The translations under genes and the position numbers were made by a program. Positions 8,754-16,331 of a stretch of 64,000 nucleotides of DNA are shown here, one piece after another. The notes beneath the pieces were generated by a model that was given only the letters and a program-made list of their open reading frames with translations, was not told where the DNA came from and made no database searches. The number at the start of each line of letters is the position of its first letter. Within the stretch, counting starts at the first letter, position 1. The stretch comes from Nitrospira moscoviensis (GTDB lineage Bacteria; Nitrospirota; Nitrospiria; Nitrospirales; Nitrospiraceae), in contig NZ_CP011801.1 in the NCBI RefSeq assembly GCF_001273775.1, forward strand, positions 3,140,001 through 3,204,000. Reading direction: 5' to 3'.

Positions 8754-10399
8754 CACTCTTTAATCCAAGTTGTGGACTGACGATCAAATCTAAATCCCCA
8801 TTGACCCAGCGTCCCGCTAATCTTTGGATTATCCCCGCTCGCATATACGACCAGCTTGCCGCCGAAAGCACGGCGATCACTGAACCGAAGACCTCGCTCA
8901 GCGCAGAACGCCCTGAACACATGTTCGAAGTTATTTGGCGCAAAAACACCACCTACACCGTTCGGTGAATCCTTGGTATTTTCGCTATTGGGGCGAGCCG
9001 CTGCTATATCGCTATTGTGTTGCCTATCCGGTCTTCCACGGAGCAGAGGCGTATGTTCACTGATCGCACGACGGAATTTGTCCTCCCATGATTCATTTCC
9101 GTCACGGTGATCCATGCTACCTAAGTTGCGGCGGTGCTTGAGATCATCTCTCAGATGGACAGAGCCATCGAGGCGAAATGGAGGATTCTTCGCCTCAAAA
9201 AGGTAGGCCGCATTACCAGTCCTACCGAACTCTACTATTAACAAGTCTCCTATTTTCATAACGAACGCATTGTTGTCAGAGGTGGCTCCTTCCAGGTTGA
9301 GCGCTTGATCGCCCATCAGTAACCGCAACTTCTTAAAATCTGGATTGAGACTCCTTCTCGCGTTTGATCCGAGGGCGAACCACACATTTTCGATAACGGT
9401 GACGTACTCAGCCCAGTATTTGACTCTTCGTTTATCAGTGGAACCATCGTGACTGAGTAGCTCGAAAAATTGTTCGATGAGCTTAAGCTTGATCCAGTTC
9501 GATACCATGCATCGAGCTTCCTGAGACACTCCTTCCCATCTGGGTGCATTAGAGGCAAGGAGAGGGTTTCCAAGCAATTCCGTTGCAATTGCACGGAGTG
9601 CAGGATGTTCGGGATGTAACTGCATCACGGCGTAGCGATCAAGGATCCGTTTCAGCCCCTGAAGTGCTATCCCAGGATTGTCCTTTAAGATAGTGAGCAG
9701 AACATCGAGATAGCGTCGGAACTGGTAGTCATCGTAGCCACAGCTCGCACAGATAGCCGCCATAAAAACATCAGTTTGAACCCATGAGTTTTTGGGCACA
9801 CCAATTAGCGAGAAGGCGGCGCGTATAGGAGCAAGATTGCCGTTTAGAACTTCCTTCGCGTATGGTTCGCATGGATCGTCCTCGAACAAATTTTGGTGCT
9901 CAAAGATGGCCTTTGCCCAGTCAGGCATTGGCTCATGACCGATTGAAGATATTCCCGTCCTGAGAAAGTTCCGGATCTCATGCCAAGAACGATGCACCTC
10001 CTCCTGTGATACCGCTGGTCGACATTCGAAGTACGCAGTCATCAGCGCCTGAAAACAACGCCTATACTTTCGCCTTTCCGAACGCAAACCCTCCACTATC
10101 CCTAGCAGTCTGCCTATCCGTTCACGATTACGGAATAGAAGGATATGATCGGGCAATATTTCGGTTGAGACGCCATAGCACACGAGCTTTATATCTCGAA
10201 AAGATTCAGCTCGGCCGGTGCTATGGAAGCGTCTGATAGCGGCCGCTACAAGATCCTTTGCCGGGGCAACACCATTCCCAAACCGGCGCTCTACCTCGAC
10301 AGCGAGCTGCGCCATTGCCTTTGTTGAACCATAACTCCCCTGCCCTACCTGGAGGTTCACTCGGTTTAACTCAGCTCGAAGTATGTCAATCGCGTCCAT
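8753..10399 (-). CDS. zorC: Zorya type I protein ZorC (EH-signature type)
   Basis: A 548-residue soluble protein, mostly helical, with no membrane segment. Its position between zorB and zorD, its size and its C-terminal block (FEHVFRAFCAERGL, then GTLGQWGFRFDR near the end) fit ZorC, which carries the so-called EH signature and is required with ZorD for DNA targeting. I recognise it mainly by operon context. The ATG at 10399 overlaps the zorB stop as TGATG; the longer frame opens with a TTG at 10417 and would overlap zorB by 19 bases, which is less likely. The stop overlaps the zorD start the same way, so the whole operon looks translationally coupled. Confidence 0.88.
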   Translation of the reverse strand: MDAIDILRAELNRVNLQVGQGSYGSTKAMAQLAVEVERRFGNGVAPAKDLVAAAIRRFHSTGRAESFRDIKLVCYGVSTEILPDHILLFRNRERIGRLLGIVEGLRSERRKYRRCFQALMTAYFECRPAVSQEEVHRSWHEIRNFLRTGISSIGHEPMPDWAKAIFEHQNLFEDDPCEPYAKEVLNGNLAPIRAAFSLIGVPKNSWVQTDVFMAAICASCGYDDYQFRRYLDVLLTILKDNPGIALQGLKRILDRYAVMQLHPEHPALRAIATELLGNPLLASNAPRWEGVSQEARCMVSNWIKLKLIEQFFELLSHDGSTDKRRVKYWAEYVTVIENVWFALGSNARRSLNPDFKKLRLLMGDQALNLEGATSDNNAFVMKIGDLLIVEFGRTGNAAYLFEAKNPPFRLDGSVHLRDDLKHRRNLGSMDHRDGNESWEDKFRRAISEHTPLLRGRPDRQHNSDIAAARPNSENTKDSPNGVGGVFAPNNFEHVFRAFCAERGLRFSDRRAFGGKLVVYASGDNPKISGTLGQWGFRFDRQSTTWIKE

Positions 10400-11121
10400 C
10401 AACTTCCCATCGAGCAAGTCCCAAAATTCCCGCGTGGAATATCGACCTTTAGGAGGGGCGTCTCTCCTATCCCGAAAAACTCCAACCGGAACTCTATGCG
10501 CCGGCTCTCTTCGAGTGATGCTTTGGCCGAATTAAACGAATATCCACCGACAAGAAACAACTCTCTTATCTGTTCCTGGTCTTCAGGACTTAGTTCCCCT
10601 TCACCGGCACTTGAAGAATTCAAGAGAACACACAAGACGCGCTGGCTGCGCTGCAGGGAAAGATTTAAATTAAAAAGGTACGTCCCGCGTTGGTCAGTGA
10701 ATCCTTCCACCACAATACGTTTTAACCATTGCCGACCGAGCTGGCTCCTAGCAATTTCCAAGACCTTTGGCACGAACTGTCTGAGAAGTATGGCCTGGTT
10801 CGACTTCAGCTGGTGGCTTCTCGTATCGAACAACGCTCGTTCGCCGAAATCGATCACATTGCGATTTCGGTCTACAGACACTCCCGGGAATTGGTGCGCC
10901 GCCTTCTCCACCTCATCAAGAAGCGCATCAAGAGCCGCTTCTCGCTCAGCTCGAGCCCTCTCAGTCTCGGTCACCGTTTTCGTCACAGCGAGCAATGCGA
11001 CGCTCATTGCGACGAGAAAGAGCACCATAAGGGCGGTCATCAAGTCTGAAAATGAAATCCAAAATGGCTTTTCCGGTTCATCTTTGCCATTTCGCTTCAG
11101 AACAAGCCGAGTCCCGGTCAT
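10399..11121 (-). CDS. zorB: Zorya protein ZorB: MotB/OmpA-like stator subunit
   Basis: A 240-residue inner-membrane protein. A short cytoplasmic N-terminus (about 20 residues) precedes one transmembrane helix at about 22-46 that contains SFSDLMTALMVLFLV. The Asp26 in it is the expected ion-carrying residue, as in MotB. A linker leads to an OmpA/MotB-like peptidoglycan-binding domain at about 85-230 (VVEGFTDQRG and NLSLQRSQRV are typical). ZorA and ZorB form an ion-driven membrane motor thought to sense envelope perturbation during phage infection. The ATG lies three bases after the zorA stop. Confidence 0.93.
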   Translation of the reverse strand: MTGTRLVLKRNGKDEPEKPFWISFSDLMTALMVLFLVAMSVALLAVTKTVTETERARAEREAALDALLDEVEKAAHQFPGVSVDRNRNVIDFGERALFDTRSHQLKSNQAILLRQFVPKVLEIARSQLGRQWLKRIVVEGFTDQRGTYLFNLNLSLQRSQRVLCVLLNSSSAGEGELSPEDQEQIRELFLVGGYSFNSAKASLEESRRIEFRLEFFGIGETPLLKVDIPRGNFGTCSMGS

Positions 11122-11124
11122 GAC

Positions 11125-13095
11125 TTAGTTCCCAGGCAACCTATCGAACACGCCCTCAAGATCCTCAATAGCTCCTGCCAATGCACCTGTTGCCCGTTGC
11201 ACATGGGCATGAAAGTCTCCATTGACCTTATCCAGAGTCGAAGTGATCTGGGAGCCAAAGGCCGCGTGAGCTTCAACCAAGACCTTTGTCACCTCTTCTA
11301 AATACTTCTCAGCCTCCCCCTCCGCCTCTCGCAAGACCGCAGCAGATCGTTCGATACGAGAAACAATGTCTGCCGTCAAAGAGGCCTCTCGCTTCGCAGA
11401 TTCTACAGACTCACTAAGCGCCGTGATCATGCTCGCCAAGGAGTCGCGCGTTGCTTTATAGTCGTTGATTGCCGCATTCAGAACCGTCGCTGAACCAGTC
11501 AGCGCGCCTGAAGCGTCGGCCATCTGTTTGAGTAAGGCCTGTGCACGGTCAAGTATATTAGTTGTCGCGTTACCGGCCTGCGCAAATTTTTCCGACGCGC
11601 CATATAGACGATCTGCGCTAAGGCTCATTCGATTTATAGAGTCTGTCGTTATTCGCTCCATAGCGGCCACAGCGTTGTGCATTGTTTGCGCTGATACGGC
11701 AGATTGCTCCAAGATCGTCCGAACCTCCGCCGAAATTGCTGACACGGCTGTTGTCGTGCCTTGTTCGAGCATTCGGTGCCTCTCTGCATCTTGTTGGGAT
11801 GCACTGTTCACCATCTCCCTTAGATTCCCTACTGTCGAAGCCAACTCCTGGCTCATCGCCGAAACAGCCTCGCGCAATTTATGATTTGTTTCCGTCTGTG
11901 ATAGGTCAACGTGGGTAGTTATTTGGCTAATCAACGACTGAACTTGAGCATCCATAGCCGCCTGCCGACCTTCAATTGCAGCAATCGCACTATTTAGCTT
12001 GTCTGTCATTGACGTCGTTGTTTGAGCGCCAGTGGTCGCAATGTCAGCAACTAGCTGTTCTAACTTACCTACGGCCGATGCCATCGCGTCGATTGTTTGC
12101 TGCTGCATCTGATTAATTCCGGTGATCTGTTGGCCAAACAGGTCCCGTAGTTGCGCTGTAAGGGCTGCCATGGTGTCGGTCAGTAATCTGTTAACGGCTT
12201 CGCCTTGACTACCAGTGACGTGCTTGACCGCTTGGCTAATATTCGTCAGGGGCTCTTTAAGGCTATCATTAACGCCAGAAACAATGCGGTCAGCTATCTG
12301 GTTGGAGTTAAGCGAATTGGCAGTGATCTGTTTTTCCGTTAGGTCTTCGAGAATTTGTTTCAGATCTCCCACAAGAGATTGTTTAAGCTGCTTCGCCTCC
12401 TTTGCTGACGCCTCTGAAGCCTGTACAAGCCGAGAAAGATATTCTTCACCAGCACCTGCTTGAAACATTCCATCTAACAATTGGCAAATCGTTTCTACAC
12501 GTTTGTGCAACGCTGTGATAAGCCATTTTTCTACAAAGGTGACCAGCATGGCGAGGCAAATGGCAGCTGCCGAGACCAGGAACGCTTCATGTACGCCTTG
12601 TAGTAAGGCATTAAGGCTTTGCTTCGCGATAGCTGGATTGTCGGAAACTTCGAATGCCTTTAAACCATGAATGAGCCCGAAAAAGGTGCCGATTATGCCC
12701 AGGCCAGTCAGAATTCCGGGAAGATGCTTAAAGAACTCAGTTCGGATGACCGTATCTACTAGTGTTTCAGTACTGAAGAAAGCCTGTGCAGGGATAGTGG
12801 ATCTCTCAGCTACGACTTCGAATTGACCTGAGCATGGATTTAGCTCTTTTTGTGCGTGCAGGGTTTCCTTAAACTCGCTCCACAGATGCTTCAGAACTTT
12901 GTCGTCATGGAATAATGAATCCAATCCGGCAGCATGCTTGTTCTCCAGCGCGTGTAGACCTGCAATGAGTCGCCTGAGACGCAAGGCTTGCCGCAGACCG
13001 GGAAGAAGAAACAGAGTCAAAAACAGACACACTGACAGGACTAGCAACCCGCCAACAGCATAAACATGCTGGGGATGACCCAATAGGACTTTCAC
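11125..13095 (-). CDS. zorA: Zorya protein ZorA: MotA/TolQ/ExbB-like proton channel with long coiled-coil tail
   Basis: A 656-residue protein. A first transmembrane helix lies at about 12-33. A MotA/ExbB-type channel pair follows at about 125-145 (GILTGLGIIGTFFGL) and 168-188. Residues from about 190 to the end form a very long, Ala/Gln/Ser-rich helical tail like the intracellular tail of ZorA, which relays a signal to the nuclease. The start is a GTG at 13095: no ATG exists between it and the in-frame stop upstream. First gene of zorABCD; the 640 bases upstream are non-coding and must hold the promoter, which I could not pin down. Confidence 0.92.
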   Translation of the reverse strand: MKVLLGHPQHVYAVGGLLVLSVCLFLTLFLLPGLRQALRLRRLIAGLHALENKHAAGLDSLFHDDKVLKHLWSEFKETLHAQKELNPCSGQFEVVAERSTIPAQAFFSTETLVDTVIRTEFFKHLPGILTGLGIIGTFFGLIHGLKAFEVSDNPAIAKQSLNALLQGVHEAFLVSAAAICLAMLVTFVEKWLITALHKRVETICQLLDGMFQAGAGEEYLSRLVQASEASAKEAKQLKQSLVGDLKQILEDLTEKQITANSLNSNQIADRIVSGVNDSLKEPLTNISQAVKHVTGSQGEAVNRLLTDTMAALTAQLRDLFGQQITGINQMQQQTIDAMASAVGKLEQLVADIATTGAQTTTSMTDKLNSAIAAIEGRQAAMDAQVQSLISQITTHVDLSQTETNHKLREAVSAMSQELASTVGNLREMVNSASQQDAERHRMLEQGTTTAVSAISAEVRTILEQSAVSAQTMHNAVAAMERITTDSINRMSLSADRLYGASEKFAQAGNATTNILDRAQALLKQMADASGALTGSATVLNAAINDYKATRDSLASMITALSESVESAKREASLTADIVSRIERSAAVLREAEGEAEKYLEEVTKVLVEAHAAFGSQITSTLDKVNGDFHAHVQRATGALAGAIEDLEGVFDRLPGN

Positions 13096-13744
13096 GAAGC
13101 ACCTGCGTCGGCTGGTCGGAGGATAACTAGTGGAGATGCATACCTATTTTGATGTGCTAATACAACCATTCGAAAGGTGGGTCTGGCTTAGAAACCAGCA
13201 GTCAAAAATAGCGCGTATTTCTACTTGCCATCATCGGCAAACGGCTCTACCGCTGATGCCATTCAGCAGGGTCTGCGGTTGTATTTCCGTTGAACTCCTG
13301 CTGATCCGTCTGCTTCCGCATGTGCTCGAGATCCAGCTGCTGCTGGCGCTCACGGAAGTAGTCGTATTGCTGCTGTTGCGGCGACCGTTGTCTGGTTTGT
13401 CTGGTTTGTCTGGTCTATCTGGTCTGTCTGGTTTGTTTGGTCTCTCTGGTCTATCTGGTTGATGGGCCACCATAGCGGAGACGGGGCCGATTCCGTGTCC
13501 AACGGCAGCATGGTTAACAGCGCGACGACGATGATCGGCATGGCGACACCTCGGCATTCAATGTTCAATGGGCAATGTTCATTTGTCACGCACCCGGGAT
13601 CTTGAGGTTGGCCTCAGGCGACCTATCTCTTCTCAATCTCGCTCATCCTTTGGAATAAGAGAGCATCCAGGGCTAGACATTCAGGAATGTGCGGGCTACG
13701 CTATGAGCCGTGGGCCTCTTTCTCATCGTGGTTGAGGAATGGCA
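13096..13744. other. Intergenic region upstream of zorA and hicB
   Basis: No convincing gene is present. It should hold the divergent promoters for zorABCD (minus strand) and hicBA (plus strand), but no -35/-10 pair stands out. It contains a 9-bp tandem repeat array (separate entry) and a short AT-rich stretch with repeated ATTCAATGTTCAATG-like words at about 13557-13580. Open frames across it are low-complexity products of the repeat. Confidence 0.6.
13391..13462 (+). repeat. Tandem 9-bp repeat array 1 (TCTGGTYTR), 8 units
   Basis: Eight head-to-tail 9-bp units with consensus TCTGGTYTR. The variants are TCTGGTTTG, TCTGGTCTA, TCTGGTCTG, TTTGGTCTC and a last unit TCTGGTTGA. The same unit recurs in arrays at about 14795 and 16089, all on the same strand and all in non-coding DNA. 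As the period is a multiple of three, spurious frames read Ser-Gly-Leu repeats through it. Confidence 0.95.
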
Positions 13745-13951
13745 ATGAGTGAACTGATCTTTATGGTCGAGGACGCGCCTGAAGGCGGCTTTATCGCTCG
13801 AGCCCTTGGCGCCTCCATTTTCACTGAAGCTGACACCCAGGCGGAGCTTCATGGAAAAATCCGGGATGCTGTGCGCTGCCACTTTGACGAAGGACAGGCG
13901 CCCAAAGTCGTTCGTCTCCACCACGTCCGCGAAGAAGTCATCGCGGTATGA
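13745..13951 (+). CDS. hicB: HicB-like (DUF1902-type) antitoxin
   Basis: A 68-residue protein with the short HicB partial-RNase-H fold pattern: a first strand ELIFMVEDAPEGGFIARAL, then a helix (EADTQAELHGKIRDAVRCHF) and a last strand KVVRLHHV. It lacks the DNA-binding C-terminal domain of longer HicB proteins. The start is the ATG at 13745, six bases after GAGGA; an ATG at 13739 sits too close to that site. The last four bases ATGA overlap the start of the toxin gene. It should neutralise HicA by direct binding. Confidence 0.75.
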   Translation: MSELIFMVEDAPEGGFIARALGASIFTEADTQAELHGKIRDAVRCHFDEGQAPKVVRLHHVREEVIAV

Positions 13952-14190
13952 GGCTTCCCCGCGACCTCTCGGGAAGCGACCTGGCTCAGGCGCTGCAAAA
14001 ACTTGGCTATTCCATTACCCGCCAGACCGGCAGCCATCTTCGCCTCACTACTCAGGAGCATGGTCAGCATCACCTCACGATCCCACAACACAACCCGCTT
14101 CGTATCGGCACGCTCTCGGCCATCCTTGGTGATGTAGCGGCGCACTTTAAGACCAGCCGCGAGGAAGTGGTTCAACGGCTTTTCGAGTAA
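13948..14190 (+). CDS. hicA: HicA-like mRNA interferase toxin
   Basis: An 80-residue HicA/YcfA-type double-stranded RNA-binding fold protein. It shows SGSDLAQALQKLGYSITRQTGSH, in which the Gly-Ser-His loop holds the catalytic His, followed by LTIPQHNPLRIGTLSAIL, the family's HxxLxxGTLxxIL ending. It cleaves mRNA when free of the antitoxin. The gene starts with ATGA overlapping hicB. The antitoxin-first order is the one usual for the DUF1902-type pair. Confidence 0.85.
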   Translation: MRLPRDLSGSDLAQALQKLGYSITRQTGSHLRLTTQEHGQHHLTIPQHNPLRIGTLSAILGDVAAHFKTSREEVVQRLFE

Positions 14191-14205
14191 CAAGTCTTTC
14201 AAAAC

Positions 14206-14637
14206 CTACCTCCCCTCGATCCTCAAGCCTTTGCCATATGGGTTGTTCGGCGAGTCGAACCTATATGGATTGCCCGGGCCGAACGGGTTGTTGATCGACT
14301 CGCCCGAGAACGGGCTGCCGTAGCGGCTGAAGGGGTTGGCCGTCGAGTCGGGATCGAACGGATTGGCGCTGAGTTTCCCACGATAGTGGCCCTGCTGGTC
14401 GTAGAGCCGGGGTGCGTCGGTGGCGAAGGGATTCGTGGCCGATGTATTACTGAACGGGCTGCCGTAAGGGCTGAAGGGATTGTTGATGCCGTTCGGCGCG
14501 AAGGGACTGCCCGCGCCAAACGGGTTGGCGGTGGACTCGTACAGAAATGGATTCGCGCTCAAATTGCCCAGATCCTCGGCGCTAGTCTGGCCTGGGGTCG
14601 GCAGCAGCGCTATCAATAGAATCAGTGCCAGCTTCAT
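14206..14637 (-). CDS. Secreted Asn-Pro-Phe repeat protein, unknown function
   Basis: A 143-residue protein with a Sec signal peptide (KLALILLIALLP, cleavage near residue 20). The mature chain is nearly all short Asn-Pro-Phe/Tyr units such as LSANPF, STANPF, YGSPF, GINNPF and NNPYGKG, in two blocks of about 55 residues split by a Tyr-Asp-Gln-Gln-Gly-His-Tyr-Arg-Gly-Lys spacer. No enzymatic motif is visible. The two blocks look like an internal duplication. The repeat may be a structural or surface-binding motif. It lies convergent to hicBA, 15 bases from it. Confidence 0.75.
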   Translation of the reverse strand: MKLALILLIALLPTPGQTSAEDLGNLSANPFLYESTANPFGAGSPFAPNGINNPFSPYGSPFSNTSATNPFATDAPRLYDQQGHYRGKLSANPFDPDSTANPFSRYGSPFSGESINNPFGPGNPYRFDSPNNPYGKGLRIEGR

Positions 14638-15010
14638 GGCCCCCTCCTTCCTTAACTGCCCTCGTCACTCCCTCGCTCACTTTATTTGGTTTATCTGGTT
14701 CAACGCCGGACACTAAAGAACGAAACAAACCAAACAAACCGTGCACGTGTTTTACTCCAGCCCCGTGACAGGATAGGTCACTCTTGAAAGAGTGTCTATC
14801 TGGTCTATTTGGTCTGTCTGGTCTGTCTGGTGGAAAGTGCTGAAAGCACTGAGTTAGAAGGACTTAGGCTGGCGGATGGCACGGGAAAGGCTGGACAAGT
14901 GGTCTCGAGCTGAGGCGCTGGCTGTGACATCGGAGGTCACTCCCCCTCTCCCAGCGTCTCCCCACCAAGGGGCGAGGTAATGCGGCAAGGCGATCTGTAA
15001 TCTCTTCACC
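14638..15010. other. Intergenic region with repeat fragments
   Basis: No gene is visible. It contains a two-unit fragment of the 9-bp repeat near 14686-14703, a four-unit array near 14795-14831 and, at about 14940-14978, a degenerate CTCCCC...GGGG hairpin resembling the palindrome at 16232. Confidence 0.6.
14795..14831 (+). repeat. Tandem 9-bp repeat array 2 (TCTGGTYTR), 4 units
   Basis: Units read TCTGGTCTA, TTTGGTCTG, TCTGGTCTG, then a partial TCTGGTGGA. Same consensus and orientation as the arrays at 13391 and 16089. A further two degenerate units lie near 14686-14703. Confidence 0.9.
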
Positions 15011-15250
15011 TCAGGCGGCAGCGTAGATTCTAACGTCGACTTGGACTCCAGCGCGAACCGCCTCTTCGGCCGTTTTCAACAGATGGGCCGTCACGGTCTC
15101 GTCGACATATTCTTCGTCGCAGTTCTTGCGCAGATCATCGGGTTTCCTCCTTTTGAATCCCTGCTCCCACTCAACAAGATTTGGCTGATACACGGTCACA
15201 ATGATTGTTTCGCGGGCCTGCTCCAGATGCCCGAAGGGCACGGCGAAGTT
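15011..15250 (-). pseudogene. Remnant of a DUF4258-type toxin fused to a YgiT-type antitoxin tail
   Basis: The last 75 codons of an otherwise meaningless open frame read like two joined protein ends. ETIIVTVYQPNLVEWEQGFKRR resembles the C-terminus of DUF4258-family toxins. It runs straight into CDEEYVDETVTAHLL and AEEAVRAGVQVDVRIYAA, which resemble the C-terminus of YgiT-type zinc-finger antitoxins. The toxin's N-terminus and the antitoxin's Cys-rich N-terminus are missing, as if an internal deletion joined the two genes. The left boundary is approximate. Confidence 0.5.
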
Positions 15251-15313
15251 GTCTCGCGTTGACATGTCTTGTACATGGCTGTACATTCCAAACATAATGA
15301 ATCTGAGGTCGTC

Positions 15314-15580
15314 ATGAAACTCTCGATCAGTGAAGCACGCAAGCGGTTGCCGGCTTTGGTCCGCCGGGTTCGGCGAGATGCGGGCGCCCGCGTGGAGATC
15401 ATGGTTCACAACGAGGTCGTCGCGGAACTCCGCGCCGTGCAGCCAGAACCTGAGCCGGGAGCGGCTGCAAAAACGCTGCTCCGCCTGATGAAACAACTGC
15501 CGAAGCCGCGCGGCAGGAAGGTCTCCGTCTCTTCTCACGTCAAAACCCATCTCTATGGCCCCCGTGGCGTGATCCATTGA
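15314..15580 (+). CDS. Phd/YefM-like antitoxin
   Basis: An 88-residue protein. The N-terminus MKLSISEARKRLPALVRRV is the Phd/YefM DNA-binding start, followed by a strand VEIMVHNEVVAELRAV. The C-terminal tail is Arg/Lys-rich and probably binds the toxin. The ATG at 15314 has GAGG six bases upstream; a longer frame from 15269 lacks such a site. Its TGA overlaps the PIN toxin start as TGATG, the usual layout of a PIN-type toxin-antitoxin operon. The partner is frameshifted, so this may be an orphan antitoxin. Confidence 0.72.
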   Translation: MKLSISEARKRLPALVRRVRRDAGARVEIMVHNEVVAELRAVQPEPEPGAAAKTLLRLMKQLPKPRGRKVSVSSHVKTHLYGPRGVIH

Positions 15581-15994
15581 TGGCGCTCCCTCCGCTGATC
15601 TTCTGCGACACCTCATTCTTCTATGCCTGTCTTGATCCGAAAGATACCAACCACGCACGAGCGCGAGCTCTTGTGGCGGAATCGGCCTCTATCGGCACCA
15701 CGTTGCACGACGTGGGATATCGTCAGCGAAACGGTAACGCTTCTCCGGTACCGGCGCAATTATCAGGCCGCCCTCGCCTTTCTCACCGAGGTGAAGCCGG
15801 GACTTCACCTCGTCACCTATGGCGACCGCGCACGAGAGGAAGCGGAACAGATCTTTCGGTCGTACGCTCGTGATCATCGCCTCTCCTTCTGTGATGCGCT
15901 CTCATTCGTCGTAGTCACCACGCTGCTCGATCATGCGCCCTGCTTCACCTTCGATGAAGACTTCCGTGGCCTCGGTCTGACGGTCTTATCCTGA
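15580..15994 (+). pseudogene. VapC-like PIN-domain toxin, frameshifted
   Basis: The first frame reads LIFCDTSFFYACLDPKD, then HARARALVAESASIGTTL. The second frame, entered at about 15700-15712, continues with TTWDIVSETVTLLRYRR and ends SFCDALSF...FTFDEDFRGLG. Together they make a full PIN domain of about 137 residues with all four acidic active-site positions: Asp of FCDTS, Glu of SETVT, Asp of SFCDAL and Asp of TFDED. One extra base or two missing bases near GTTGCACGACG break the frame. It could be a real inactivating mutation, a sequencing or assembly error, or recoding. Confidence 0.75.
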
Positions 15995-16088
15995 CCCTCC
16001 CCCATCGTCTGTTCACGCTAGCAGGTGTGCTTTCCAGCGGCCCGAAGGGCACCTGGTTTGCCGGGTTCAGCGGATTGCCGGAACGTTT

Positions 16089-16160
16089 TCTGGTCTATCT
16101 GGTCTGTCTGGTCTATCTGGTCTCTGTGGTCTATCTGGTCTGTCTGGTTTGTTTGGTCTA
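16089..16160 (+). repeat. Tandem 9-bp repeat array 3 (TCTGGTYTR), 8 units
   Basis: Eight units: TCTGGTCTA, TCTGGTCTG, TCTGGTCTA, TCTGGTCTC, TGTGGTCTA, TCTGGTCTG, TCTGGTTTG, TTTGGTCTA. Same unit and strand as the array at 13391. Confidence 0.95.
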
Positions 16161-16231
16161 TGTCATGTGCGAGACTCGCGGGACTGGCGGGAGAGGCGCG
16201 CAGTTTTTGATTTTATCCCCCCTCACCTTTG

Positions 16232-16255
16232 CCTCTCCCCCCTTGTGGGGAGAGG
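16232..16255. repeat. REP-like palindrome
   Basis: CCTCTCCCC and GGGGAGAGG form a perfect 9-bp stem around a short CCTTGT loop, within a larger imperfect C-rich/G-rich palindrome (about 16216-16270). This style of CCCTCTCCCC...GGGGAGAGGG element is widely dispersed in intergenic DNA of GC-rich bacteria. It could also act as a terminator between the convergent genes. Confidence 0.65.
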
Positions 16256-16331
16256 GAGGAGAGGGGGCGTCCCAACGACCTCGGTACAGGAAAAGCAACC
16301 AGGCGTGTCGCCTTTAAGCAGGATCGGCGTA

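Larger units (their letters stand above)
15995..16331. other. Intergenic region with repeats
   Basis: No gene is visible. It contains the third 9-bp array (16089-16160) and a palindromic element (16232-16255), both listed separately. It separates the plus-strand toxin-antitoxin remnant from the convergent minus-strand gene ending at 16332. Confidence 0.6.

Noticed and set aside
13130..13557. Open frames on both strands with Ser-Gly-Leu or Pro-Asp-Lys repeats
   Set aside because: They are products of the 9-bp array (period divisible by three) and have no ribosome-binding site or domain.
15011..15658. 215-codon minus-strand open frame taken as a whole gene
   Set aside because: Its first two thirds are antisense to the Phd-like antitoxin and PIN genes and have no protein character; only the C-terminal 75 codons look protein-like.
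13391..16160. CRISPR array
   Set aside because: The repeats are 9-bp direct tandem units without spacers, so not CRISPR; no cas genes are nearby.
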